Counted from the first letter of the stretch, positions 43,111 through 54,415 are shown. The stretch: 64,000 nt of DNA from Ligula intestinalis (GCA_036362985.1 JAYGXS010000001.1:72182652-72246651); one strand, 5' to 3'. The notes: generated by a model not told the origin, from the letters alone. Numbers and translations: made by a program.

Positions 43111-44281
43111 CTACACATTGCAAACGTTAGAGAGAAATAAGATCTCACCTGCCGTCGTGCGTTCGCCACGCGTCTCTTCCTGGTCCGCATCTGCCGTTTC
43201 GTGAAAAAACAGAAATTGGCTTGCAGGTAGCTGCTTGTCAACCTTCGGCTTGTACGCCTCGCAGTTCTCCTCTAAATAACAAATATCATTAGTTACAAGA
43301 TTGCCTTTACCTTCTACCTCCTCCACATTGTACAGTTCGGCAAAATGGCGGCAGAAAATTTCCCAGGCTGCCGGTATGTCACCTGCCCTTATGTGAAACC
43401 ATAGGCGGTACTGGATCTCTTCATCGTGCGCCCATACCGCTCTTCTAGGTACCGGTCCACATTGTCGCAGGTCACGCTTCTGGTGGCACCAGTAAGCTTT
43501 GACATCTTTCGTGTGGCAGCCGGTTTGCAGATGCACGAACCACTTGGTATAGTTTATTTTTGTGTGCTTGCACCCCATAGACAGCTTCTCCAGATCACCG
43601 TACCCTTTCCAGAAGTCAGTTGTTATTCGGCTACCATAAGCTTCTCGCCTCCTGATGACTTCATTTAGGGTGCTATGATTGCGATTGTTCAACTGTTCTA
43701 CGATGCCTCTCTTTTGAAGTGTGTCATACATTATGATTATCCACAGTTGTCGCTTCCGTCGGCCTCTGTTGTACTTTAGGCGTGATATGAGCGATTCATC
43801 AATTTGAACTTTCATGCCTGGACCGCCTACTGTTACGGCATGGCTACGGAGTGCGTGTGAGCACACATTTTGGCACACCGCATACCAGTATCCGGCGTTC
43901 CTCTCAGCCACACCGCACACGGATGCCACCTCCCTAACGGTCTTGCCCGACACAAAGGCCAAACATATTCCAACAGCTTATTCAAGCTTAAGCGGCTGTT
44001 GAAGAACATTGAATTGGTCCTTATGGACTTCTTCCTAAGGCATTTTCCACAACGGAAAAAGTAATCGTCTCATTCCGCGCCAGATTTCTTTGGAATATTT
44101 CGTTTGTGCAATCGCAGCGAACCCGAAAGGGCAGCAGTCCTTTCTGTAGGCAGTACACAACCACATCACTCGAACTGAGAGTTTTTAATAACTGTTGATA
44201 TGACGTCGGTTGAGATAGCCTAACAGATCGTGCACTGCGGGTGTCAGGGCTGCAACACAGAAAAAAGGCTTTTTTTACCAA
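43111..44281 (-). pseudogene. Merlin (IS1016-type) transposase, frameshifted
   Basis: DDE transposase of the Merlin superfamily, known in schistosomes. The longest frame (43962-43111) has VQIDESLISRLKYNRGRRKR (first Asp and the 'DEs...+kYnrGR' signature), SRITTDFWKGYGDLEKLS (second Asp) and HTKDVKAYWCHQKRDL. In the last motif the family has HTN..E..W, so the catalytic Glu is Lys here. Upstream pieces in other frames supply a 'GLLPFRVRCDC' zinc-ribbon-like start (44281-44021) and FFNSRLSLNKLLEYVW, so at least one frameshift interrupts the N-terminus. Terminal inverted repeats were not identified. The changed Glu and the frameshifts indicate an inactive copy. Confidence 0.75.
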
Positions 44282-44339
44282 GTCAACAGTTTCAGCTCTG
44301 CTAAGTTGCTGTTACTATTTTCATTGGCAAATGTACAAG

Positions 44340-45105
44340 GTGTCCACGGAGTCTGGGTACATAAAATTTTTAATATTTTATTTATTTATTTATGTTATTT
44401 TTGTTTAGATGGCAGAGTCCCATGGATGTCACTTCTCCCGACATCCATGGAGTTGGGTGTTCCAAAATCAACTATCAACAACATTCTGGCAGAGCAGAAG
44501 TTCCATCCGTACAAATTACAGATATTGGATCACTTAATTGAAGACGACCCCAATAGACGAATGCAGATGTGCTAATGGTTTTCAGATAAATCAGGATGAA
44601 AACATCAATTTTACTAAATACCTCTTTACTGTTCAGAGATGAAGCTTTGTTTTACGTTAATGGTGAAGTCAACAGACAGAATCTTAGATACTGGCTTCAA
44701 CAGGATGGAGCCCTTGCCCATTTTCCTACAAATGTTACAGATTGGCTGAATGGCACTTTTCCTCAATGGATTAGAAGAAGAGGTCATGTGGAGTGGTCCA
44801 CTCGTTCACCAGACCTTTCTCCCCTTGATTTCTTGTCCTGGGTTATGTTAAAAGAGAAAGTTTACTTAATGAAGATTTTAAATCTAAACCACTCGAGAGA
44901 ATGCATTATCAGTCAGTGTGCTGAAATCGACGGCAATGTACACCTTTTCAATCGAGTTCACCAGACTTTAGCAAGGCGCATCGATTTATGCATTGCAAAT
45001 AATGGAAATTATATTGAAAATAAAATTTATTAACATTATAATTGGAAAAATTGTTTTGTTCTAAAGTTATGTATTTATCCCGTATATACCCAAACTTCGT
45101 TGTAA
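44340..45105 (+). mobile_element. Tc1/mariner-like element with damaged transposase
   Basis: The left end CGGAGTCTGGGTACATA (about 44347) and right end, reverse complement CGAAGTTTGGGTATATA (about 45100), form imperfect terminal inverted repeats around a transposase remnant. About 765 bp, so the 5' part of the gene is deleted. Confidence 0.6.
44425..45033 (+). pseudogene. Mariner/Tc-type transposase, 5'-truncated and frameshifted
   Basis: First frame, to a stop at 44573-44575: SMELGVPKSTINNILAEQKF then HPYKLQILDHLIEDDPNRRM. Second frame, from 44596: LLFRDEALFYVNGEVNRQNL RYW (first catalytic Asp), WLQQDGALAHF (second Asp) and SPDLSPLDFLSW (third, about 40 residues on), ending LARRIDLCIANNGNYIE. 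The family normally has one continuous ORF of about 350 aa. Here the DNA-binding N-terminus is missing and a frame change lies between 44575 and 44600. All three catalytic Asp residues remain. Confidence 0.75.
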
Positions 45106-45490
45106 GCTGCATAAACTACTCCTTTTACAGAGTTCCTCCAGCTAAGGACAACTTTTAAGAATATATTTTAACATACCTGCTTTGTTTTTCAGCTTGCCAT
45201 GCAGTTTCCCTGAAGGTAACCAGCGGCGTTTTCCTCATTGTCGGCGAGTTGCCTGTCACAATGGGGTTCGTGCATAAGCTGTCTTCTGCGTCTACTCCCG
45301 AAGGGCTTAATTGAAGACAAATTTTATCATTTCCCTGCCAGAGCAATTTGTATTTTTTAAATGTAACCTTACATAAAATCTCTTTTCTTCATTTTAAATC
45401 CTCATTAAGCTTAAACTTTGCTCTTACTTAGCTTCCGCATCTCGCATTGTTTGCACTTCCACGCTAGAATATTTTGTCGCGTGTGCTATC

Positions 45491-46121
45491 TGTTGTAGCG
45501 GCCGAGCTGACTGGGGGCGGGGGATCGAAGGGATAGTCTACAAGTGGGTTATTGGCCGGAGTAGAATGGGCGGTAACGGGTGATATGAGATCGGAAAAAG
45601 GTTGGTCGACGGGTAATCAATAGGATAGGGAGGATCCACAGTGGAAGAGGGTTCAGTCGAACACCCGATAATGGGGGAATATTCTGAAAAAGGGGTGTGG
45701 CTTCATACGCCTCGTTGAACAAACGGACAAACTCTGAACCGTTAAAACCATCAGACATTCCTCGGGAATTAATTATGTTAGGAATTAAGTAGTAGTGGTA
45801 GTACAGTTTATTGGTAACACTGGAATGTATCAAAAATAGATGCGTAACAGAAAACGATGTAGAAAAATGTAACAAAAACGTGGAACTAAAATAGTCTCTC
45901 TGAACACGGTAGAAACGTGGAAAAAAGATCGAACTAGAAAAGTATATAATGTAGAGAAGGGAGATATGGTGGGTTATAACACCAAAATGGTAGATAAGGG
46001 CAAAATTGGAGTGAACATATCGGAGTCGTCGAAGGCGTCAACCACACGTCGAGTCCTGAAAAGTTGAATTCAGCGGGGGTTAGCCCAACAAAATGCACAT
46101 GGTTTAGGTAGGGTCGCTACA
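45491..46121 (-). repeat. 3' LTR of the gypsy element
   Basis: Minus-strand ends TGTAGCGACC...GCTACAACA. Matches 49855-50487 closely, with small differences such as GGTGATATG versus GGTCGATATG near 45570/49940. Confidence 0.92.
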
Positions 46122-46132
46122 CGGCCCCCCTC

Positions 46133-47092
46133 TTAAGGGTAAGCACAGTTCTCAGTGCTGGTGTCGACTATGGGGGAGTCTACAGTAACTTCTAGGGCTA
46201 TGGGGGGCACCTGGTCGGGAGGGACTATGGTTAATTGAATGGGGGTTTCTGGGGGACATGGAGGGAGGGGCCCGTAGTATCGCTTAAGTTTGTCGAAATG
46301 GGCGGTGAAGGGACGGCGGGAGGGGTGTGTGGTCTCACAGAGGAGGAATTTGGTAGGGGATTTGGTGGCTACCACCGTGAAGGGGCCGACCTATGAGTGT
46401 TGAAACTTGGTGGGGGTGTCAGGGGAACGGGAGCAGCGGTGGTACATGACCGGGTCGCCGACTTGGAAGTGGGTACCGGAGCGACTTCGGTCAAAGAACT
46501 CCTTTTGGCGTGGGGCGGCAGTGCCGAGTGTGCGACGGGTGATATTGTGAAGGACACGGATGGTCTCCCGGAGTCGAGTAGCGTAAGGGTGGAGTGTGAT
46601 GTGGTCGGGTGGGGGAAGGGGAAAGTGGAGGTCGGATGGGAGTCGGAGTTCTCGACCAGTCCACAGGTAATGGGGTGTGAAGCCGGTCGATGAGTGGGTG
46701 GAGCCGCGGTAGGCAAGAAGCCTTGGCGGAAGTTGCACGTCCCAATCGCGGGGGTGGTTGCCATAGGAGAAGGCGAGGAGGAGGTTGTGAATTGTGCAGT
46801 TAGTCCGTTCGACGAGGCAGTTGCCTTCGGGGCGGTATGGCGTGGTGCGGGTCTTGTGTACGTCGAGGAGTTGACAAACGTCCTTGAAGAGTAGGGTTTT
46901 TAAATTTTTGCCGCAGTCCGAATGGAAGGAAGTGGGTGCGCCCCAACGGCTGATCCATGTGTGGGTGACCGCATTGGCCACTGAGGAGGTCTTTTGTTTA
47001 TTCAAGGGTACAGGTTCTACCCATTTGGTGAAGTAATCGACCAGGACGAGGATGTATGCGTATCCTCGAAAGGAGATGGGTAGGGGACCCAC
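46133..47092 (-). pseudogene. Gypsy integrase core and C-terminus, N-terminus deleted
   Basis: 47092-46391 contains LVLVDYFTKW (first Asp), TSFHSDCGKNLKTLLFKDVC (second Asp) and YRPEGNCLVERTN (Glu), so the DDE triad is intact. It ends at a TAG where the family has Trp (KFQHS-stop-VGPFTVV), then continues to 46133 with TAHFDKLKRYYGPLPP. The HHCC zinc domain that should precede the core is absent: RNase H (...NADARSR) runs within about 30 codons into the start of the core (GPLPISFRGY). This suggests an internal deletion with a frame change. Confidence 0.8.
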
Positions 47093-47238
47093 GATGTGTC
47101 ACCAAGTTCGGGGGCGAGGGGTGATCGAGAGCGGGCGTCTGCATTACTGTGAAGGCGACCGGGGCGGTATACACATTTGTAGTGAAAGTCTTGCAAAAAC
47201 TCTTGCCAGGGGGCAAATTGGTCTGTTGGGTCTTAAAA

Positions 47239-48996
47239 TTAATCCAGCCATTTATAGGCTTGGTGATCGGTGCGCAGGATGAACTCCTTACCGATTAGTA
47301 AATGTCTGAATTGGTTGATGAAGATCACGACCGCGAGGAGTTTTCTGCGATAAACACAGTAGTTCCGCTCAGTGCCGGAGAGGGTTTTACTGGCGAAGTA
47401 GATGGGATGTTCGGCTCCGTCAGTGCCGCTTTGCGAGAGGACAGCACCGATAGTGGACTTGCTGGCGTCGGTGTCCAGGATGAAGGGTGGGGCGTCGGCG
47501 TCGATATTGGGAAGTTCCAAGATGGGTGCGGAGCATAGTGCATTACAGAGGTCATCGAAGGCAGTGTCGCATTCGGTGGACCAGTAGAATGGTTGGTTTC
47601 TCTGTGTTAGTTTATGTAAGGAACCGGCTATATGCGCGAAGTGGCGTATGTAGCGGTGGTAGTATGACGCCAATCCAAGGAAACTGCGCACTTCCTTCTG
47701 GTAAGAAGGTTTTGGCCAGGATCGTATGAGTTGCACGCGATCGGGAAGGGGTGCAATGTGGCCGTGAGATATGTGGTGTCCTAGAAACGGTACTTCAGAG
47801 CGTAGGAACGCACATTTTTTGGGGTTAATGGTTAGGCCAGCGGAGTGCAGTGCTTCCAATACTAAACGTAGGTAAGCGTTATGTTGTTCTATGGAGTCTC
47901 CGAAGACTATGATGTCATCGAGGTAGACGAGGCATCGGGAGGGTATAAGTTGCTGTAGGACTTCAAACATCAACCACTGGAAAGTGGCGGTTGCATTGCA
48001 GAGGCCGAACGGGAGAGTCTGAAATTCAAAGAGCCCTTGGGGAACGATGAATGCAGTCTTGGGGCGGTCTTTGGGGTGGACTTTGACCTGCCAATAGCCC
48101 GACTTGAGGTCAAGTGTGGTAAACCAACAGGCGTGACCGAGGGACTCAAGGGTGTCATCAAGCCGGGGAAGGGGAAGGGAATCACGGAACGTGACTGCGT
48201 TGAGTAGTCGGTAATCGATGCATAGTCGGAGAGAACCGTCTTCCTTGAGAACTAGGGCAATAGATGAGACCCAAGGGGATGACGATGGTTTGATTATATC
48301 TCCTTGTATGAGTTCATCGAGAATCTTGTCTAATTCGGCTCGGTAGTGGACTGGGATGCGGTGGGGTGGTTGCCAGATGGGTTTGGCGTCACTGACATCG
48401 ATAGTGTTTTGGATAAGGTTGGTGTGGTCTGGGGATTCGGTGGACCACGAGAAAAGGCCGGGAAGGATTCGAGGATGCCGCGTACTTGTTCGCGAGCGAG
48501 TGGTACCCACTATAGATGAAGCGGATAGTATGTCTTCTAGGGACGAGGGTTCGAGGGCCGTGGTCTCCATAACGGTATTGTACATAAGGTCAAAGTCAAT
48601 GTCTGGGTTGGGTGGGGTGGGGGTGACGAGCTGGGGTGTGGGAGATCGTCAGCTTGGGCTAGGATGATTCGACGATCCTGGACGTAAATAACGCAGTCAT
48701 GATGAGTCAAGAAATCTAGCCCTAAGACTACCGACCAGGGGCTGGAGAAGGTAACTAGAAAGTTATGTGAAAGACGGGAATCACAAAAAAACTAAAGTTA
48801 GGGAAATAGAGCCTACGATCGGAATCTGGTTGCCGTTAGCGGCCTGAATAGGGTGAGGGCGAGAGAGGGGGTCTATGCACTGATAGAAGTGCTGGGGAAT
48901 GCTAGCAGAGGTGATTACTGAAACATTAGCTCCAGTATCGATGAAGGTGTTAAGGCTATAATTATCGATGAATATGGGAACTGTAAATGGTGACAT
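47239..48996 (-). pseudogene. Gypsy pol, protease-RT-RNase H part
   Basis: Protease frame (48996-48781): TFIDTGANVSVI with the DTGA active site. It stops just after a run of seven T's (minus strand), where a one-base slip would carry the reading on into ...VVLGLDFLTHHDC. The next frame, 48585-47239 (448 codons), holds the RT: SSPWVSSIALVLKEDGSLRL, TTLDLKSGYWQV, LPFGLCNATATFQ and the catalytic VYLDDIIVF. RNase H follows: FILDTDASKSTIGAVLSQ, LRTDHQAYKWLD, then a TAA stop. After that stop the same reading still encodes YRPGRLHSNADARSR, the RNase H end, showing that the stop is secondary. Confidence 0.85.
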
Positions 48997-49032
48997 AGAG
49001 GGGTTATCTATAATGGGAGAGGGAATGTTGGA

Positions 49033-50124
49033 TTAACAGTGTTGGTTGTGGCCGCATTGTCGGGCGTCCGGTCCGTAAGCAGTGCAGTAACGGCAGCCGG
49101 GATTGAAGTCCGGGTAGCGAACGGGTAGTGTTGGCCTCGGTTGGAGGGTGCGGGGTGGGCGTTGGGAGATCGTTGGTTGAAGGGTATTGTGAGTTGTCGG
49201 GCGAATGTACGTAGAAGGAATGGGTGCGGTTGGCTGTGAAGCGAGGGCTGTCGGTGAGGGTCGGTGGATCGACTGGTATGATTGGTAAAAATGACAAAAA
49301 TCGAGTGCTTCCTTCAGAGAGGTGGGGCGGTGTGTGATTAGGGCCTCTGTGAATTTAGAGTCCAGTAGTCCCGTCATGAAACGAGTTAAAATTTGGCTTT
49401 GGCGGAAGAGATCCGGGCTGTAGGGGAAGGTGAGTGCGGCCAAACGGGTGAGTTTGGCTGCAAAATCGTCGAGAGTTTGGTCGGGTTTTTGACGGAGCAT
49501 AGCGAACTGTCCTAGGGCAAAACCCGTGTGTATGGGGGAAGCAAAAAGGGTTTTAAAAAGTTGACGGGCAGAGGCAAATGGGGTAGTCGCTTTGACGCCG
49601 GCCGACATTAGACGGCGGCGGACAGTGGGGGAACAAAATTTAAAAGAAATGCGGTTTGCTGATTTGTAGGGACGGTTATTAAGAAGATATAGAGTTCGTC
49701 GATCCACTCATTAACGTCCATACCGATCTCGAAGGTGGTCGGGGCCAGCATTGGGGAAGGTGTGGGTTGGACGGGGGGGTGGGGGTTATATAGAGGGGGG
49801 GTTGTATTGCGTGTGGGTCGGGAAATATAAAGGAAGGGCGTCACCGTCTGCCAACATTGCAGTGGCCGAGCTGACTGGGGGCGGGGGATCGAAGGGATAG
49901 TCTACAAGTGGGTTATTGGCCGGAGTAGAATGGGCGGTAATGGGTCGATATGAGATCGGAAAAAGGTTGGTCGACGGGTAATCAATAGGATAGGGAGGAT
50001 CCACAGTGGAGGAGGGTTCAGTTCGCACACCCGCTAATGGGGGAATATTCTGAAAAAGGGGTGTAGCTTCATACGCCTCGTTGAACAAACGGACAAACTC
50101 TGAACCGTTAAAACCATCAGACAT
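49033..50124 (-). pseudogene. Gypsy gag, frameshifted
   Basis: Structural capsid protein of the element, in three frames. MSDGFNGSEFVRLFNEAYEA starts inside the 5' LTR and reads through the primer-binding region to a stop at 49786. LAPTTFEIGMDVNEWIDELY follows in a second frame (to about 49608). The third frame (49707-49033) has TVRRRLMSAGVKATTPFASA, FAMLRQKPDQTLDDFAAKLT and ends with CRYCTAYGPDARQC, a zinc knuckle of CX2CX4HX4C type in which the His is Pro. At least two frameshifts are needed to join it, so it is non-functional. Confidence 0.75.
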
Positions 50125-50487
50125 TCCTCGGGAATTAATTATGTTAGGAATTAAGTAGTAGTGGTAGTACAGTTTATTGGTAACACTGGAATGTATCAAA
50201 AATAGATGCGTAACAGAAAACGATGTAGAAAAATGTAACAAAAACGTGGAACTAAAATAGTCTCTCTGAACACGGTAGAAACGTAGAAAAAAGATCGAAC
50301 TAGAAAAGTATATAATGTAGAGAAGGGAGATATGGTGGGTTATAACACCAAAATGGTAGATAAGGGCAAAATTGGAGTGAACATATCGGAGTCGTCGAAG
50401 GCGCCAACCGCACGTCGAGTCCTGAAAAGTTGAATTCAGCGAGGTTTAGCCCAACAAAACACACATGGTTCAGGTAGGGTCGCTACA
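49855..50487 (-). repeat. 5' LTR of the gypsy element
   Basis: Same sequence as 45491-46121. At its internal end the minus-strand terminus has drifted (CACTGCAATG for CGCTACAACA). The putative gag start ATG (50124-50122, minus) lies inside it. Confidence 0.92.
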
Positions 50488-50869
50488 CTATCAAAACGAT
50501 TTGCACTACGCGCAAATTCAATGCCACCCGTTCACAATCTTGCCTTGCCATGATTGGTTGCCACTCTCGTACGATCAGTTTTGCGCTTTCCTGGACTTCA
50601 ATATTCAGTTTTCTGATTATTCGCACCAATGGCTTGCATCCCTGTTCAGTTTTTTTTCTGTTGCGTTTACTTTGCTCTCGCGTTCCTCTCCCTTTACCCT
50701 TCCGCATTCTTTTTCTTTTTATAAAAACAATCGTTCCCTTTCGCACTCCCATTTCAATTATTTGTCCCGATTATCCCCCTCACAGCTCCACCAGTTGCTG
50801 CCCCAACCATAGCACCCGCTTTTACCAGGAGCCCGTAAGACAGAAGGACCTTGGCTTCCCAACCTGAGC

Positions 50870-52030
50870 TAAGCCTCATTAATCATTCTCGCCGAGTGTA
50901 CTACGAAGAGCTTGCCGAGGAGACAGGGGTGAAACTGCTTAGCAAACGTCATAATAGCCAGTTATATTCGCCGATACGTGAACTAGTTTCTTTGTGGTTT
51001 AGATTGTATCTTCCTGGCAAATTAGAAGGGTTTCTGCTTACCACTGTCGTTAACTATTGATAATACGGCTCCTATAATGGAGGCACTGACAGCCGTATCC
51101 AAAGTGAAGGTGCATCTGCTGAAGCGTTAGGAAGCGAGAGAATATGTGACGTAACAAGGCAAGTTTTGACGTCTTCAAATACCTCCTGACAATCTTCGGA
51201 GCAAACGAAATTTCGTCATTTCTCCATGAGGTGATGCATTGGTCGAGCTCTGCCCGCGAAGTTGACGATGAAACGTCTGTAATAGGACGCTATGCCTACG
51301 AATCCTCGTACTTCAGTAGGGTTTTGGGGGGTATGTCAAGAACAGAGGACGTCTCATTTCTCTTTGGACACGCGTATGCCGATAGTTGAGACCACATGGA
51401 CTAGGAAGGTTACCTGGCTGCGGATAAAGTGACATTTTTGTTGTTCCATAGCAGCCCTGCCTCGCTTAGAGCTACTAATGCAGCCCCTAAATTCTCATTA
51501 TGCTTCTCAATGGTCCTTCCAAAAACAATAGCATCGTCATGGTAAACTAAGTATTGGCAAGATGGTAGAGATGAGCTACGACGGCTTGCACTTACTGTTG
51601 AAAAGTAACAGGCACGTTACAAAGGCCAAAGGCATAGTCCCAAACTCAAACAATAATTGGAACAGGATAAAAGCCATATTTTGACGATCTGTTGGCTCGA
51701 TATCCATTTGCCAGTAATCGGGCTTAACGTCTAATGTGGAGAACCACTTCGATCCAGCTAGGGGATCCAGTGTACAATCGATGTGGGAATGGAAATAGTC
51801 GCGGGTTTCGAGGGCGATGAGGCGTCTGTAATCAACCCAGAACCGCAATTTCCCACCCCTTTTGGGACCAGGGTTACTGGAGATGCCCATGGAGTATGTG
51901 AAGGCCGGACGAAACTATGTGCTAACATGTTATCCAAGAGATTGCGTACCTCATCTTGATATTTCAGTGAAATCCGTCGTGGTCTTTGTCAGATGAGTTT
52001 AGCCGTGCCGGGGTCAATGGCGTGAAGAAT
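50870..52030 (-). pseudogene. Gypsy pol remnant A', RT and start of RNase H
   Basis: The frame 51890-51576 has GGKLRFWVDYRRLIALETRD, STLDVKPDYWQMDIEP and FEFGTMPLAFV, the fingers and palm of a gypsy RT. Past 51576 other minus-strand frames continue with the catalytic region (LVYHDDAIVFGRTIEKHNEN) and, near 51085, FTLDTAVSASIIGAVL, the start of RNase H. AKQFHPCLLGKLFVV appears near 50900. It stops where 38980-40611 would take over (VYRVGKQHAKVDALSR), so the two are probably one old element. Confidence 0.65.
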
Positions 52031-52425
52031 AAAATTTGTCCAACCGAGGGCGTAGTTGTCAGAAGCGGAGATATACTATAAATTCAATAGTAGACGTTTA
52101 AGAGGCAAATGGCTGGGGTCTTGCTTGAGTGGCCTAGGCAGGATGTCGTCAGTATGAAGAAAAGTGAAAGCTTTATATAAATTGATTTATAAAAGAGAAG
52201 AAACGACCCAAAGTCTTTGGTTTTCTTAAATAAATTATCAGTAAGTAACAGTTGACTATCTTAGCCAAAATCTGCTACCAAACTCCTTCGTTGATTTGGT
52301 CAGATATTGTCCTCTGTTTCATAGAACGCTGTACAAAACATTTGTTTTGTACTTCTAGTAGTTTATAGTTTATTTGTCAAAAACGCATTGCTTAGACATA
52401 TATTTAGCATTCAAACATCCTTTAC

Positions 52426-52734
52426 TTGAAAATTTTATTAGAAATAATGACTGATGAGAAAGTTGTTTTGGATCATATCGATCTGTCAGCCCTCTTAAAT
52501 TTAACAAACGTTATTGAAAAGTGTGAACCTGTATTTAAGATTCTGAATTCAATTCTGGACTCAAATTCATTTGAAAGCAACCTCACGAATTTACCTCAGA
52601 TTGAGTCTGTGGTGCATTTAGTATCATCAGAAGTTTCAGATAGATCAAAACGTAGCTGTAATATAATCTTCCGCAACTTTCCTCAAACGAGTAATCCAAT
52701 GGTAGCAATACAAAACGTTTTTCAACAATGTGGG
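52426..52734 (+). pseudogene. ORF1 start of the CR1-like element
   Basis: Nucleic-acid-binding ORF1 of the flatworm CR1-like type. VVHLVSSEVSDRSKRSCNII FRNFPQTS resembles the 'ERs+RS.NiIifnvP' segment, followed by NPMVAIQNVFQQCG. The open frame runs on into the inserted RT fragment, giving a misleading 474-codon ORF (52426-53850). Confidence 0.6.
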
Positions 52735-53932
52735 AGAAGTATAGGCATAGTGTCTCACCAACTGATCGTAAACAAGTTAGCAGCCCTTGGTATTGTTGGC
52801 AACATTCTGAACTGGATCCGGTCATATTTGAGTGATAGGACTTGGAGCGTCAGTGCCGGAGGTGTATTGTCTCCTGCTGAGGTCGCATCATCTGGGGTTC
52901 CTCAAGGATCCATTCTTGGCCCCACCTTGTTCTCCATCTACGTTCAGGATCTGAAGCAATGCCTTTCCTCTCCGTTCGTATTGTATGCCGATGACCTGAA
53001 AATATGGCGTGATGTCACAGGTGCCAACGACACAATCGCCCTGCAACAGGACTTTATCCAGTTAGCCTCTTGGGCTTCAAGTAACCAATTGCCGGTCAAT
53101 GCTGCGAAATCGGCGTTCATGACAATAGGATCTACTGAGGTCGTCTCACCATACTCGCTCAACGGTGTCCCACTCCGACAAGTCACGGAATTCCGCGACC
53201 TCGGAGTCATGATACAAGACAACCTGAAAACAAACTGTCATACAGCCAAAATTCGTGCGGCTGGGCTTCGGTGCTTATGGATGTTGAGAAGGACTTTCTC
53301 TTTGTGGTCTCCAGCCATATTTAAAAAGCTGTTCTCCATCTACGTTCGGCCTGTCATCGAGTTCGCGGGCCCGGCCTACTTTCCTTGCTACGCAGGAGAA
53401 ATGCTCGCACTTGAATCGGTGCAACGACTGGGTTCGAGGATGGTCCCACAACTGCGTGGACTTCCCTATGAAGCACGTCTTCGCAGTTTAAAATTGTTTT
53501 CCTTGGAGTATCGGCGACGTCGAGGCGATCTAATTTTTCTGTTCCGCTTGGCTGTGCTCAAACACTACCCAAAGTTGGATTGGATCATCATTCGAAATTA
53601 CGACGCCCGCATCCGAGGCCACTCCTTTCGCCTTGTCCAGCAACGTTCAGACCATCTGCCTCAGAATTACCGGTTTTCCCGTGGGGTCATCAAAGACTGG
53701 AACTCCCTGAGTGAGGATATTGTCCAAGCAATGTCGGTTCCCAGTTTTGAAAGCCGCTTTGATGCCTTTTTTCTTATGGCCGTGGATGACAACATCTACT
53801 CAACCAGTCAGCGGTTCCCACTCCCTTTCGAGGATCGCTGTCCTGTTTGAGTTTATTTTTCTGTCTTCAACTATCTTTGAAGAGACTCCTCCGGGCTTTG
53901 GGCCTCTTGTCTTAAATATATTGAAATTGAAA
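52735..53932 (+). mobile_element. 5'-truncated CR1/Jockey-like fragment inserted in ORF1
   Basis: The coding part (to the TGA at 53848-53850) starts abruptly within the RT at IVSHQLIVNKLAALGIVGNI. It has SGVPQGSILGPTLFSIYVQD, the catalytic YADDLKIW and SNQLPVNAAKSAFM, then the C-terminal region ending FPLPFEDRCPV. A short 3' tail ends TATTGAAATTGAAA at about 53932. Lack of the 5' part is typical of incomplete reverse transcription. This fragment's frame is itself undamaged. Confidence 0.75.
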
Positions 53933-54415
53933 AGACTAAATTTGCGAAGTAAAAACAAACCGATTTTGCTTACATGTTCTTCCCACGCCGAAGCTCAAAT
54001 GCTACTACAAAACTCTGAAATAAATAGGAGTTTCCGGAGTTTCAAAGCATATATAGGCCCTGACTTGACCCCAATGCAGCGCAGACAAGTTTTTCACAAA
54101 GACAAATGGCGTAAACAAAGTCAGCCACATATAGTCGCAGAGGACGGAAACACTCCACAAAATGCTACTTCAGAGGAACAATTAACGAGTTCCTCCTCCT
54201 CTGGGAAGGAAAACGAAAACTATCAACGTAGCATCAGCTTAGGTGACTAGAGAGCGACTTCTTCGAATTATAATAATTACAACCAGAAAGCAAATAATAA
54301 ACCTGCCGAAGCAATTAAGGGAAATAATAAGGTTCAAACAAAAAGACCCCGAAATAGTACAACCCCATTAGACATGAACAACACTTTGGAATTTGGAATT
54401 TATATTTTTCAGCGC
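53933..54415 (+). pseudogene. ORF1 middle part of the CR1-like element
   Basis: After the insertion ORF1 resumes with KRLNLRSKNKPILLTCSSHA EAQMLLQNSEI, FRSFKAYIGPDLTPMQRRQV and KDKWRKQSQPHIVAEDG, up to a stop at 54248-54250, then in a second frame up to about 54415. The segment matches the 'RPlLit...e.eA...L.ns..L+.......i.pDlTp.qR' pattern of flatworm ORF1 proteins. Confidence 0.6.

Larger units (their letters stand above)
45491..50487 (-). mobile_element. Ty3/gypsy LTR retrotransposon, structurally complete, genes broken
   Basis: Two 631-633-bp LTRs (45491-46121 and 49855-50487) are flanked by a perfect 5-bp target duplication CTATC (45486-45490 and 50488-50492). Genes run on the minus strand, so the right-hand LTR is the 5' LTR. 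Just inside it TGGCAGACGGTGACG (about 49853-49839, minus) is a candidate tRNA primer-binding site. Just before the 3' LTR, AAGAGGGGGGCC (minus, about 46122-46135) is the polypurine tract. The order gag, protease, RT, RNase H, integrase is standard. LTRs differ at only a few percent of sites, so insertion was fairly recent, yet gag and pol carry stops, frameshifts and an internal deletion. Confidence 0.92.

Noticed and set aside
46397..47587. Plus-strand frames across the gypsy element (such as 46397-46693 and 47302-47538)
   Set aside because: They are antisense to clear integrase and RT coding DNA.
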